Source: DASTHG01 sp035491895 (GTDB lineage Bacteria > Gemmatimonadota > Gemmatimonadetes > Gemmatimonadales > GWC2-71-9). From it: a stretch of DNA of 64,000 nt. Below, in pieces: positions 44,220 to 52,601 of this stretch (position 1 is the stretch's first letter; every line of letters begins with the position of its first letter). Below the pieces are notes generated by a model, which was not told the DNA's origin, made no database searches, and was given only the letters and a program-made list of their open reading frames with translations. The DNA lies in the NCBI GenBank assembly GCA_035491895.1, contig DATJJY010000091.1:1-64000 (forward strand), read 5' to 3'. The position numbers and the translations under genes were made by a program.

Positions 44220-44782
44220 TACACGCTGAGCTCCGACGCGCGCACGAGCGCGGTGACCGGCGTGCCGCCGGCAGCTATCGCCTCCCGGCCACCCTCCTCC
44301 CGGTCGACGACGGCGAGGACGCCCAGCACCTGAGCGCCCGCCTCGCGGACCGCGGCCACCGCCGCGAGCGCCGATTGGCCGGTCGTGATCACATCCTCAA
44401 CCACGACCACTGGATCCCCGGCCTGGAGGCAGCCCTCAATGCGGCGACCGAGACCATGGGCCTTGGACTCCTTGCGGACGGTGAAGGCGTCGATGGACCG
44501 GCCGGCGTGACGGGCGGCGTGGGCGATCGCGTACGCGACGGGGTCGGCTCCGAGCGTCAGACCGCCCACAGCGCGCGGCACCCAGCCACGCTCGTCGAGC
44601 GCCGCCACGCCGAGCAGGCCGATGAGCGCTTGTCCTTCTCCCGACATCGTAGTTCTGCGGGCGTCGATGTAGTAGTCGGAGCGGCGTCCGGACGCGAGGA
44701 CGAAATCACCACGGGTGACGGATCGTTCGAGCAGCAGCGAGACGAGGCGGGAGGTTTCGCCTGAACGACTAGTAGTAGTCAT
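44219..44782 (-). CDS. pyrE: Orotate phosphoribosyltransferase
   Basis: Converts orotate and PRPP to OMP in de novo pyrimidine synthesis. 187 residues with the PRPP loop VVVVEDVITTGQSALAAVAA, the orotate-site SGRRSDYYIDARRTT, and VRKESKAHG. The first codons are ATG ACT ACT ACT AGT; around them AGTAGTAG / CTACTACT (44771-44778 and 44785-44792) form an 8-bp inverted repeat that could fold over the start codon. It lies between a kinase gene (12 nt) and the enhancer-binding-protein gene, not with other pyr genes. Confidence 0.95.
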   Translation of the reverse strand: MTTTSRSGETSRLVSLLLERSVTRGDFVLASGRRSDYYIDARRTTMSGEGQALIGLLGVAALDERGWVPRAVGGLTLGADPVAYAIAHAARHAGRSIDAFTVRKESKAHGLGRRIEGCLQAGDPVVVVEDVITTGQSALAAVAAVREAGAQVLGVLAVVDREEGGREAIAAGGTPVTALVRASELSV

Positions 44783-44794
44783 TGCTACTACTAT

Positions 44795-45700
44795 TTACTG
44801 CCCGCCGATGAAACGGCGGATCGTGCTCAGAAACCCGGCTGACGTCGGCTCATCCCCGCCCGCCACCCCGGCGGCGAATTCCGCGGCGAAGGCGGTGACG
44901 GAGGGCTGTCGGTGCGTCGGATCCCGGCTGAGGCCTTTCATCAGCGCGACCTCGAGGGCAGGGCGGAATTTCTTGCCGGGCACCGCCTGGTTCAGTGGCA
45001 GCGGGTCCTGCTGCAGGAGCTGCTGGAACAACTCGCGTGGATTGCGACCGCTGAAAGGGTGGCGGCCGGTGAGCATGTAGTAGGCGATTGTCGCCAAACT
45101 GTAGATGTCGGCTCGAGCGTCCACCAGCTCCCCCGAGAGCGCCTCGGGCGCGACGTACTGCAGCGTTCCCACGAAGAATCCGGTGCGCGTCAACCGCTCT
45201 TCCGGCGGGAGCTCGGCGTCGCGCGCGATGCCGAAGTCGAGCAGCTTGGTGACCTGCGTCTTCGCGTCGTAGATGATGTTTTCGGGTTTCAGGTCGCGGT
45301 GAATGATCCCGACCTGGTGCGCTGCCGCGAGTCCTGCGGCGAGCTGCGCTATGATGACCGCCGCGTCCGCCGGAGCGACCGGTCCGTTCTGGTGTAGAAA
45401 ATCGGCGAGGGATTGACCGCCTGCCCACTCCAGGGCGAGGTAATACAAACCGTCCGCTTCGCCATAATCGTACGTTCGCACCACGCCGGGGTGCTGCACC
45501 CGGGCGCCGTAGCTCGCTTCGCGCAGGAAGCGCTTTACGGCGGTAGGGTCGCCCCGCAGTCGGGGCCGCAATACCTTGAACGCACAGCGGTTGTGCTCCG
45601 GATGCTCGGCCCGATACACCTCGGCCGTGCCTCCTTCACCGACACGCTCGAGGAGGCGATAGCCGGTGATCGTCCGACCGGCGAGATTTTCACTGGCCAT
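44795..45700 (-). CDS. Soluble Ser/Thr protein kinase
   Basis: 301 residues, kinase domain plus a short tail: GEGGTAEVY glycine loop, Lys 42 (AFKVL), HRD 134-136 in IIHRDLKPEN, DFG 155-157, and GTLQYVAPEALSGE. No transmembrane segment; the last 35 residues (GGDEPTSAGFLSTIRRFIG) may be an amphipathic helix. First gene of a kinase - pyrE - enhancer-binding protein operon. The ATG is preceded by TAGTTTCG-N9, a promoter rather than a Shine-Dalgarno sequence. Confidence 0.93.
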   Translation of the reverse strand: MASENLAGRTITGYRLLERVGEGGTAEVYRAEHPEHNRCAFKVLRPRLRGDPTAVKRFLREASYGARVQHPGVVRTYDYGEADGLYYLALEWAGGQSLADFLHQNGPVAPADAAVIIAQLAAGLAAAHQVGIIHRDLKPENIIYDAKTQVTKLLDFGIARDAELPPEERLTRTGFFVGTLQYVAPEALSGELVDARADIYSLATIAYYMLTGRHPFSGRNPRELFQQLLQQDPLPLNQAVPGKKFRPALEVALMKGLSRDPTHRQPSVTAFAAEFAAGVAGGDEPTSAGFLSTIRRFIGGQ

Positions 45701-45711
45701 GGGGATCGGCG

Positions 45712-45741
45712 AAACTAACGTCCGGGTTTGAGGTTCAGCAA
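45712..45741 (-). promoter_or_regulatory. Promoter of the kinase-pyrE operon
   Basis: Minus-strand TTGCTG (45741-45736), 18 nt, TAGTTT (45717-45712) followed by CG; the ATG is 11 nt past the hexamer, implying a leader of about 4 nt. The whole promoter lies in the 41-bp gap before the divergent GWxTD gene. Confidence 0.5.
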
Positions 45742-47103
45742 GTGATACGACGCGTCGTCACCGGTTTCACGTTGACCACTTCTCTCGTCGCCTGCAGTCA
45801 ATGGCAGCGAGTCGGGTCGACCGAACGGCCGCAGCCCGGGACGGAGGTCGCCAAGCTGTTCGATGCGGCCGCGGTGTACGATCGCATGGGGTTGTTCGTC
45901 ACGCCCCCGCCGCTCGCGTCCGTGGGCAACACACACTTTCTCGCCGGGCCCACGACCGATTCGACCCTCGCAGTGTTTACCCTCTCGCTCGCCAATCATT
46001 CCCTCAGCTTCCGCCGCGATGCCAACGAGTTCGTCGCCGAGTATCACGTCGAAGTGGCGTTCCGCTCGGATTCGGGCAGCACCGCCCGCCTGGCGAGCGA
46101 CCAGACGGTCCGCGTGCGGTCGTTTCAGGAGACGTTACGCGCCGACGAAAGCATCCTGTTCCAGGGCTTTCTGCTGGTGCACCCCGGCATATACACCGCC
46201 GAGGTGCTGATTCGCGATCGCAACAGCCCGACGTCGTCGCGCCGTGAGCGTTCCGACACCGTCCCGCGCTTCAGCGGGCCCGCGCTGGCGGCGCCCATCC
46301 CGATCTATCAGGGTGCCGGCCGTGGGGTCCGCGGTGATCGCCCGCAGCTGCTCGCCAATCCACGGGCCACACTGCCCTACGGGGTTGATACGCTGCGCTT
46401 CTACGTGGAAGGGTACGATCTGCCTCCCGGCACGCGGGTTGCCGCCGAAGCGATCGACGAGGGCGGCACGGTGCAGTGGCAGGACACGGTGACGTTGCGC
46501 GACACAGCGGGGTTCGCCCGCCTGGTGGTTCCGATCGCGGGCTCGCGGCTGCCGGTGGGTCAGGAGGAGCTCCGGCTCGCGGCGGTCGGCGGCACTGCGA
46601 AATCATCGTCGACGTTTCTCGTCAGCTTTTCCAGCCAGTGGGTCGTCACGAATTACGCGGAGATGCTGAACCTGCTGCGCTACTTCGATCGGCCGGAACT
46701 GGTGAGCAAGCTCCGAAGTGCCCTCCCGGAACAACGCGCCGCAGCCTGGCGCACCTTCTGGGCGGCGACCGATCCCGTGCCGCTCACCCCGGAAAACGAA
46801 GCGTTGGATAACTACCTGCACAGTATCCAGGTCGCGAACGTTCGGTTCCCGGAGGAAGGGCGCCCCGGCTGGCTCACTGACCGGGGGGAAGTATTCATCA
46901 CGCTCGGGGAGCCGGACGAGGTGACGGATTTCTCCGGGAACAACATCTCGCGCAGCACGCCCCAAACCATCCGGTGGAGCTACACCACGCTGCGACTCGG
47001 CCTCCTGTTTCAGGATCTCACCGGCTTCGGGCGCTTCGTGCTCACGCCGGGCTCCCGGGCGGACTACCAGCAGGTGCTGGCCCGCGTCCGCCGGCAGCAG
47101 TGA
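45742..47103 (+). CDS. GWxTD-domain lipoprotein
   Basis: 453 residues; lipoprotein signal with TTSLVAC (Cys 18). The middle is beta-rich. The C-terminal GWxTD domain has FWAATDPVPLTPENEALDNY and RPGWLTDRGEVFITLGEPDE, then FSGNNISRSTPQTIRWSY, ending with GRFVLTPGSRADYQ, all family hallmarks. The GTG start is the only one giving an intact signal. Its stop overlaps the start of a lytic-transglycosylase gene by GTGA. Function of the domain is unknown; it occurs in Bacteroidota, Acidobacteria and Gemmatimonadota. Confidence 0.88.
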   Translation: MIRRVVTGFTLTTSLVACSQWQRVGSTERPQPGTEVAKLFDAAAVYDRMGLFVTPPPLASVGNTHFLAGPTTDSTLAVFTLSLANHSLSFRRDANEFVAEYHVEVAFRSDSGSTARLASDQTVRVRSFQETLRADESILFQGFLLVHPGIYTAEVLIRDRNSPTSSRRERSDTVPRFSGPALAAPIPIYQGAGRGVRGDRPQLLANPRATLPYGVDTLRFYVEGYDLPPGTRVAAEAIDEGGTVQWQDTVTLRDTAGFARLVVPIAGSRLPVGQEELRLAAVGGTAKSSSTFLVSFSSQWVVTNYAEMLNLLRYFDRPELVSKLRSALPEQRAAAWRTFWAATDPVPLTPENEALDNYLHSIQVANVRFPEEGRPGWLTDRGEVFITLGEPDEVTDFSGNNISRSTPQTIRWSYTTLRLGLLFQDLTGFGRFVLTPGSRADYQQVLARVRRQQ

Positions 47104-49325
47104 GGCGCCGGGCGGTCCTCACGTTGCTGGGCGCGTGCTGGCCACTCGCGCTCGCGGGACAGAACGCCGTCAATCCGTCGCAGCGCGCCGAGTCGCTCTG
47201 GCTCTCGGGTCGGCCGTGGCACGCCGCCGAGACTCTGCTCGATGCCGCCGCCCGATCGCCGCGCCAGGATCCCGCTTTCATCGTGCAGGGGGCGCGCGCC
47301 GAGCTGCAGGCGCGCCGCTACGACCGCGCGCGCAGCCTGCTGATTGGACAGCCCTGGCTCCAGGATTATGGGCACGGCCAGGCGTTGGCGCTGCTGGGTG
47401 AAGCCGAGTGGCGGCTGGGACAGTTCGATCTCGCCGCGGCGCATTTCGTCGTCGCCCGAGAGCGGATGGGCGACAAAGGAGTCGCCGCGGCGCTCCTCGC
47501 CGTACACGCGGCCCTCGCCTTCGAAGCCGCCCACCTTCCCGACAGCGCGGCCCGCTACTACGCTGCGGCGCGCGGCGGGACGCTGGGCTCCATCGATACG
47601 TGGCTGCGGCTGCGGGCCGCGCGCGTGCAGCGCGATACGCTGGTGGCGTGGCGCCTGCTGGCCGGCTTGCCGCCGACCGTCGGCCGCGAGGTCGAGGCCG
47701 CGCGCGCCGCGACGCTGTTGCTCGTGGGTGACTCGAGCGCCGCGCGCCGCGCGTTCGACGAGGCAGGGAAGTCACTCGAGGCCGCGCGGCTCGCCCTGGC
47801 GACGGGCGACAGCGCCGCCGCACGCACCGAGCTGTATCAGCTGTTCTCCCGCGCGCCACAGTCCGACGATGCGGCCGCCGGTGTCCCGCTCGCCCATGGC
47901 CCGCTCCTGCCGCGCATGGCGGCCGAGCGCGTCGCGCTCGCGCGAGTCGTGCGTGGCCACGGCGACCCGGAGGAAGCGCGGCGGCTCGTCACACGAGCCC
48001 TGGCGGACGGCGATTCGAGTGGGGAGACGCTCGTGCTCGCCGGAGAGCTGCTCACCGCTGCGGGCCGGTATGTCGACGCCGCCGCCGCGTACCAGGCGGC
48101 GGCCCGCGACACCGCTGCAGCTGCGCGCGCACTCTATCGCCGCGGGCGGGTGCTCGTCCGCCTGGGGGATCCCGGAGCGCAGCAGGCGCTCGTCGGGTTT
48201 GCCGAGACTTATCCCGCCGACACGGCGGCACCCACCGCTCTCTATCTCGTCGGCGACTTTCTCATGGACCACGGCGACTCGAGCGGCGGCAAGCGATGGT
48301 TGGGCGAGCTGCTGCGCCGCTACCCGGCCGATGCACGGGCCTCGGTCGCGCGCTTCCGCCTCGCCGCCATCGCGCTCAACGCGGGCACAGCGGACAGCGC
48401 CGTAGTGCTGTACAACGCGGAGATCGGCGTCGGTGGCGTGCAGCGCACGGCAGCTCGGTACTGGGTGGGACGGATCGCCCAGCAACGCGGAGATTCGGCG
48501 GCCGCCGACTCGCTCTGGCGCCTGCTCGCGCGGGAAGACTCGGTCGGTTACTACGGCCTACGCGCCCGGACGGTGGCGCGGATGGCGCCGCTGACCATCT
48601 CGTCGGACAGCGCCCGGTCGACGCCCGCAGCCGATTCGGGGCTCGGCCGCATCGATACGCTGCTGCTCGCCGGGCTCGACAGCGAAGCGGACCTCGAAGT
48701 CCGCGCCCTGAGTGGACGCGGCTTCCCCGCACTCGATGACCTCCTCGCGTGGAGCGTCGGGCTCTCCGCGCGCGGCTGGGGATCGGTCGGTGTGCGGCTG
48801 GGGTGGACCGCGGCGCAGCGGTCGAGCAACGACGCCCGCGTGCTGCGGGCGATCTATCCGTGGCCGCGCCGCGGGGCGGTGGAAGCGGAGGCTCGGGAAT
48901 TCGGCGTGGACCCGCTGCTGTTCGCGGGGCTCGTCCGCCAGGAGAGTACGTTCGATCTCGAGGCGCTGTCTCGCGCCGGCGCGCGCGGGCTCGCGCAGCT
49001 GCTGCCGGTGACCGCCGCTCAGGCCGCGCGCGGCCTCGACGTCACGTTCTATCCCGAATGGCTCACCGTGCCGGACCTGAATCTGCATCTCGGCGCGTCG
49101 CACCTCGGCATGCTGCTGCGACGCTACCATGGGCGCGTGGAGGTCGCGATCGCGGCGTACAACGCCGGCACGAGTCCCATCGACCGCTGGATCGCCCGTC
49201 CCGGCGCCGATGATCCCGATCAGTTCATCGAGCAGATCCCGTATCCCGAGACCCGCGCGTACGTGCGGTCGGTGCTGCGCAACCGCGCCATCTATCGGGC
49301 GCTCTACGGGTCAGCAAGTAATTGA
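47100..49325 (+). CDS. Soluble lytic murein transglycosylase with TPR-like superhelix
   Basis: 741 residues. A signal sequence (LLGACWPLALAGQ) is followed by about 550 residues of TPR-like helices (SLWLSGRPWHAAETLLDAA, ALLGEAEWRLGQFDLAAAHF, ALYLVGDFLMDHGDSSGGKR) like the alpha ring of Slt70. The SLT domain is C-terminal: FGVDPLLFAGLVRQESTFD with catalytic Glu 615, ARGLAQLLPVTAAQAA, and AIAAYNAGTSPIDRW. It cleaves glycan strands to anhydromuropeptides in the periplasm. The GTG start overlaps the GWxTD stop. Confidence 0.92.
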   Translation: MRRRAVLTLLGACWPLALAGQNAVNPSQRAESLWLSGRPWHAAETLLDAAARSPRQDPAFIVQGARAELQARRYDRARSLLIGQPWLQDYGHGQALALLGEAEWRLGQFDLAAAHFVVARERMGDKGVAAALLAVHAALAFEAAHLPDSAARYYAAARGGTLGSIDTWLRLRAARVQRDTLVAWRLLAGLPPTVGREVEAARAATLLLVGDSSAARRAFDEAGKSLEAARLALATGDSAAARTELYQLFSRAPQSDDAAAGVPLAHGPLLPRMAAERVALARVVRGHGDPEEARRLVTRALADGDSSGETLVLAGELLTAAGRYVDAAAAYQAAARDTAAAARALYRRGRVLVRLGDPGAQQALVGFAETYPADTAAPTALYLVGDFLMDHGDSSGGKRWLGELLRRYPADARASVARFRLAAIALNAGTADSAVVLYNAEIGVGGVQRTAARYWVGRIAQQRGDSAAADSLWRLLAREDSVGYYGLRARTVARMAPLTISSDSARSTPAADSGLGRIDTLLLAGLDSEADLEVRALSGRGFPALDDLLAWSVGLSARGWGSVGVRLGWTAAQRSSNDARVLRAIYPWPRRGAVEAEAREFGVDPLLFAGLVRQESTFDLEALSRAGARGLAQLLPVTAAQAARGLDVTFYPEWLTVPDLNLHLGASHLGMLLRRYHGRVEVAIAAYNAGTSPIDRWIARPGADDPDQFIEQIPYPETRAYVRSVLRNRAIYRALYGSASN

Positions 49326-49396
49326 TCCGGAGCCGCTTGACCGCGGCCTCCGGAATCGCTTGACAACCTGCTGAAAACGCTGCCTCTTGAATGCCG

Positions 49397-49418
49397 CTCG
49401 CCCGAGAATTCGGGCGAG
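49397..49418 (+). promoter_or_regulatory. Hairpin in the leader of the cold-shock gene
   Basis: A perfect 9-bp stem (CTCGCCCGA / TCGGGCGAG) with a GAAT loop lies 48 nt before the cold-shock start codon. An exact TTGACA at 49360-49365 could be the -35 of its promoter, which would put the hairpin near the 5' end of a long leader. It may instead be the terminator of the transglycosylase gene, but no U run follows. Confidence 0.45.
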
Positions 49419-49466
49419 GGGGCCAGCCGATGTTCGTGTGGGGACTTCGCAGGAGGGCGGATCGCC

Positions 49467-49667
49467 ATGGCACGTGGAAAGGTGAAGTGGTTCAACGACG
49501 CGAAAGGCTATGGGTTCATCGAGCAGGATGGTGGTGAGGATGTGTTCGTCCACTTCTCGGCGATACAGATGGATGGTTTCAAGACGCTCGCCGAGGGCCA
49601 GGCGGTCGAATTCGAGGTGCAGACCGGAGACAAGGGGCTGCACGCCGCCAACGTGATGCGGGTGTAG
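49467..49667 (+). CDS. Cold-shock domain RNA chaperone
   Basis: 66 residues: MARGKVKWFNDAKGYGFIEQ with both RNP motifs (KGYGFIEQ and DVFVHFSAI), the five-strand OB-fold that binds single-stranded RNA/DNA. Length and sequence match CspA-type proteins. AGGAGGG lies 9 nt before the ATG, the strongest ribosome site in this window. The 141-nt upstream region (49326-49466) fits the long leader that temperature-controlled csp genes have. Confidence 0.96.
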   Translation: MARGKVKWFNDAKGYGFIEQDGGEDVFVHFSAIQMDGFKTLAEGQAVEFEVQTGDKGLHAANVMRV

Positions 49668-49688
49668 CCGCGGCACGCCCGGTCTCAA

Positions 49689-49724
49689 CGCCCCGCCGGA
49701 GCTCTCCGGCGGGGCGCTCGTTTT
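49689..49724 (+). terminator. Rho-independent terminator of the cold-shock gene
   Basis: A 12-bp GC-rich stem (CGCCCCGCCGGA / TCCGGCGGGGCG, 49689-49700 and 49705-49716) with a 4-nt loop is followed by CTCGTTTT. Strongest classical terminator in the window, separating csp from polA. Confidence 0.9.
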
Positions 49725-49732
49725 CCGGGAGT

Positions 49733-49738
49733 TATCTT
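49733..49738 (+). promoter_or_regulatory. -10-like TATCTT before polA
   Basis: TATCTT, followed by CC, lies 8 nt before the polA ATG and just after the csp terminator. No Shine-Dalgarno sequence is visible, so a leaderless polA transcript is possible. Confidence 0.4.
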
Positions 49739-49746
49739 CCGGGCCC

Positions 49747-52536
49747 ATGCCGCAGTCCCCCCCGCAGCGCCTGTTTCTCGTCGACGGCTACGCGCTCATC
49801 TACCGCGCTTTCTTCGCGATGATCGCCCGGCCACTCACCACCCAGCGCGGCGAGAACACCTCGGCCGCCTGGGGCGTCACCAACTTCCTGTTGCGGCTGC
49901 GCGAGAAGCATCACCCCGACTATCTCGGATGGGTGCTCGATCGCGGTGAATCATTCCGGCATCGCGAATACCCCGAGTACAAGGCGACCCGCGAGAAGCT
50001 CGGGGCAGAGCTGCAACAGGACTTCGACCGCTCGCTCGAACGGATCACGGAGCTGCTCTCCGCTTTCCGAGTCCCGGTACTCGCCGTGGAAGGATTCGAG
50101 GCGGACGACGTGATCGGCACGCTCGCTCCGGCCGGCGTGGCCGCCGGGCTGCAGTCGGTCATCGTGTCGGGCGACAAGGATTTCTACCAGTTGATCGCGC
50201 CCGGCATTTCGCTGCTCAACCCCGGCCGTGGCGGCCCGGGTGCGGTGGAAGAGCAGTGGGTGGACGAGTCGAACGCGGCGGAGCGGTTCGGGGTCCCTCC
50301 GCAGCAGATCGTCGACTACTTCGCGCTCGTGGGCGACAGCTCGGACAATATCCCGGGCGTGAAAGGCATTGGCGACAAGACGGCCGTCGAGCTGCTGAAC
50401 AGCTACGGGACGCTCGACGCCATTCTGGCCCACGCTGCGGAGATCACGGGAAAGCGGGCGCGGGAAGCGCTCCAGGCGCACGCGGCGGAGGCAGTGCTGT
50501 CCCGCGACCTCGTCACGATCCGCCGCAATGTGCCGATTGCCCTGGAGCTCGATCGTCTCGCCGTCTCCACTCCGGACCGGGAAGAGCTGGAGCGCCTGTT
50601 CATCGAGCTGGAATTCCGCACCCTCATCCCCAAGCTCGATCTTCCGGAGCTGAAGCGCGGCGATCCGGTCTCCCTTGTCGCGCCGCCCGCAACTTCCGCG
50701 GCGCCGCCGGCGGTCGTCATGTCGGATGTCGCATCGCTCGAGCGGGTGATCGCGGCGTGTCGTCGCGCACCGCTCGTGGCGATCGACACGGTGACGACGT
50801 CGCTCGATCCGTTGCGCGGCGAACTGGTCGGACTGTCGCTCGCGGCGGGGCCGGGCGCCTCGTGGTATCTGCCGTTCGCGCACGTCGCACCGGACGGCCT
50901 GCTCGCGGGCGACGGCGCCCCCACCAACCTGCCGCCCCTGGACAGCGCCCAGCTCGAGGGCCTGCGGGCACTGCTCGCCGATCCGGGCGTGCCGAAGGCG
51001 GGGCACAACGTGAAGCGCGACTGGCTGGTGCTGCGGCGCGCCGGAGTGCCCCTCGCCGGCGTGACCTACGACTCGATGTTGGCCGCCTTCGTGCTCGACC
51101 CCGGGCGGCGCTCGTTCGCCCTCGACGAGCTGGCGCGCGACCGGCTCGGCATCCGGCTCAAGACGCGTGACGACCTCACCGGCCGGGGGAAGGCGCAGCG
51201 CCCGTTCTCCGAGGTGGCGATCGCCGAAGCGGCGCGCAGCGGGTGCGACAGCGCCGAGGCGGTCCTGCAGCTGCGCGCGGCGTTCACCACCGAGCTGGAA
51301 GATCACCATCTGGAGCAATTGCTCGACACGGTGGAGCTGCCGCTCGTCGGAGTGCTCGTGGACATGGAGTGGGCGGGGGTGCTGGTCGACCGGGCGCTCC
51401 TGGCGGAGCTGTCGCGCGGCTTCACAGCCGAGCTGACCACACTGGAACGACAGCTCCACGCGGCAGCCGGAGGAGAGTTCAATCTCAATTCGACACCGCA
51501 GCTCAGGACGCTGCTGTTCGACAAGCTGCACTTGCCAGTCGTCAAGAAAACGAAGACCGGCGCGTCGACCGATTACGATGTGCTGGAGGAGCTGGCGGGG
51601 ATGGGGCACGACGTCCCGAAGCTGCTCATCGCCTACCGCGAGCTGTCCAAGCTGAAATCCACGTACGTCGATGCGCTGCCGGGTTATGTCCACCCGGATA
51701 CGGGACGCATCCATACGAGCTTCAACCAGGTCGGGGCGGCGACCGGCCGACTGTCGTCCTCCGACCCCAATCTCCAGAACATCCCCGTCCGGACCGAGCG
51801 TGGCGAGTCGATTCGCCGCGCGTTCGTCGCGGCGCCGGGATTCCGGCTGCTGGTGGCCGACTACTCGCAGATCGAGCTCCGCCTGCTGGCGCACTTCTCC
51901 GAAGATCCGGCGTTCGTGCGGGCCTTCGAGCAGGGTGGGGACATCCATCGGCAGACGGCGGCGGTGATCTTCGCCGTGCCACAGGACCGGGTGACGGCGG
52001 AGATGCGGGCGCAGGCCAAGACGATCAACTTCGCGACGATTTACGGCCAGGGACCGGTTGCCTTGGCGCGGCAGCTGGGGATTACGCTGGATGCGGCAAA
52101 GGCCTTCATCAAGCAGTACTTCGAGCGGTTTGCGGGGGTACGCGCCTGGCTCGACCGCACCATCGCCCAGGCTCGGGAGAAAGGGTACGTCGAAACGCTG
52201 TTCGCGCGGAGGCGTTATATCCCAGAGTTGAAGGACCGCAACTTCAACATCCGCGCATTCGGGGAGCGGACCGCGACCAACTCCCCGCTGCAAGGATCGG
52301 CCGCCGACCTCATCAAGGTCGCGATGACCCGGATCCACGCCGCGCTGCCGGCGGAAGCGCCGGGGAGCCGGATGCTGCTGCAGGTGCACGATGAGCTGGT
52401 ATTCGAGGTCCCGGAGGGTCAGGAAAGCACCGCCAAGGAACTGGTAAAACGCCACATGGAGGGGGCGGCGAGTTTGCGTGTCCCCCTTGTCGTAAGTGTC
52501 GGTGCGGGAACGAATTGGGTCGATGCCAAGGGTTGA
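49747..52536 (+). CDS. polA: DNA polymerase I
   Basis: 929 residues. The 5' nuclease domain (about 1-300) has FLVDGYALIYRAFFAM, AVEGFEADDVIGTLA, VSGDKDFYQL and GDSSDNIPGVKGIGDKTA. The middle 3'-5' exonuclease domain keeps Asp 347 and Asp 425 (GHNVKRD), but the partner Glu of the DTE motif is Val 349, so proofreading is probably lost. The polymerase domain is intact: motif A DYSQIELRLLAHF (Asp 705), motif B RAQAKTINFATIYG and motif C LQVHDELVFEVP (His 881, Asp 882). Repair synthesis and Okazaki primer removal are expected. Confidence 0.97.
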   Translation: MPQSPPQRLFLVDGYALIYRAFFAMIARPLTTQRGENTSAAWGVTNFLLRLREKHHPDYLGWVLDRGESFRHREYPEYKATREKLGAELQQDFDRSLERITELLSAFRVPVLAVEGFEADDVIGTLAPAGVAAGLQSVIVSGDKDFYQLIAPGISLLNPGRGGPGAVEEQWVDESNAAERFGVPPQQIVDYFALVGDSSDNIPGVKGIGDKTAVELLNSYGTLDAILAHAAEITGKRAREALQAHAAEAVLSRDLVTIRRNVPIALELDRLAVSTPDREELERLFIELEFRTLIPKLDLPELKRGDPVSLVAPPATSAAPPAVVMSDVASLERVIAACRRAPLVAIDTVTTSLDPLRGELVGLSLAAGPGASWYLPFAHVAPDGLLAGDGAPTNLPPLDSAQLEGLRALLADPGVPKAGHNVKRDWLVLRRAGVPLAGVTYDSMLAAFVLDPGRRSFALDELARDRLGIRLKTRDDLTGRGKAQRPFSEVAIAEAARSGCDSAEAVLQLRAAFTTELEDHHLEQLLDTVELPLVGVLVDMEWAGVLVDRALLAELSRGFTAELTTLERQLHAAAGGEFNLNSTPQLRTLLFDKLHLPVVKKTKTGASTDYDVLEELAGMGHDVPKLLIAYRELSKLKSTYVDALPGYVHPDTGRIHTSFNQVGAATGRLSSSDPNLQNIPVRTERGESIRRAFVAAPGFRLLVADYSQIELRLLAHFSEDPAFVRAFEQGGDIHRQTAAVIFAVPQDRVTAEMRAQAKTINFATIYGQGPVALARQLGITLDAAKAFIKQYFERFAGVRAWLDRTIAQAREKGYVETLFARRRYIPELKDRNFNIRAFGERTATNSPLQGSAADLIKVAMTRIHAALPAEAPGSRMLLQVHDELVFEVPEGQESTAKELVKRHMEGAASLRVPLVVSVGAGTNWVDAKG

Positions 52537-52601
52537 GCACAGGTCTTGCTCTTGAGCGTTTCAGGCATTCGTCCCTGAACGAGCCCGGAGGGGGTTCTGA
52601 C

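Noticed and set aside
44764..44795. Second DnaA-trio-like triplet run near pyrE
   Set aside because: The triplets are Thr codons at the pyrE start plus their complement; no AT-rich DNA, DnaA boxes or replication genes adjoin.
49951..52455. 834-codon minus-strand frame opposite polA
   Set aside because: Mirrors polA codon structure; no domain, signal or ribosome site.
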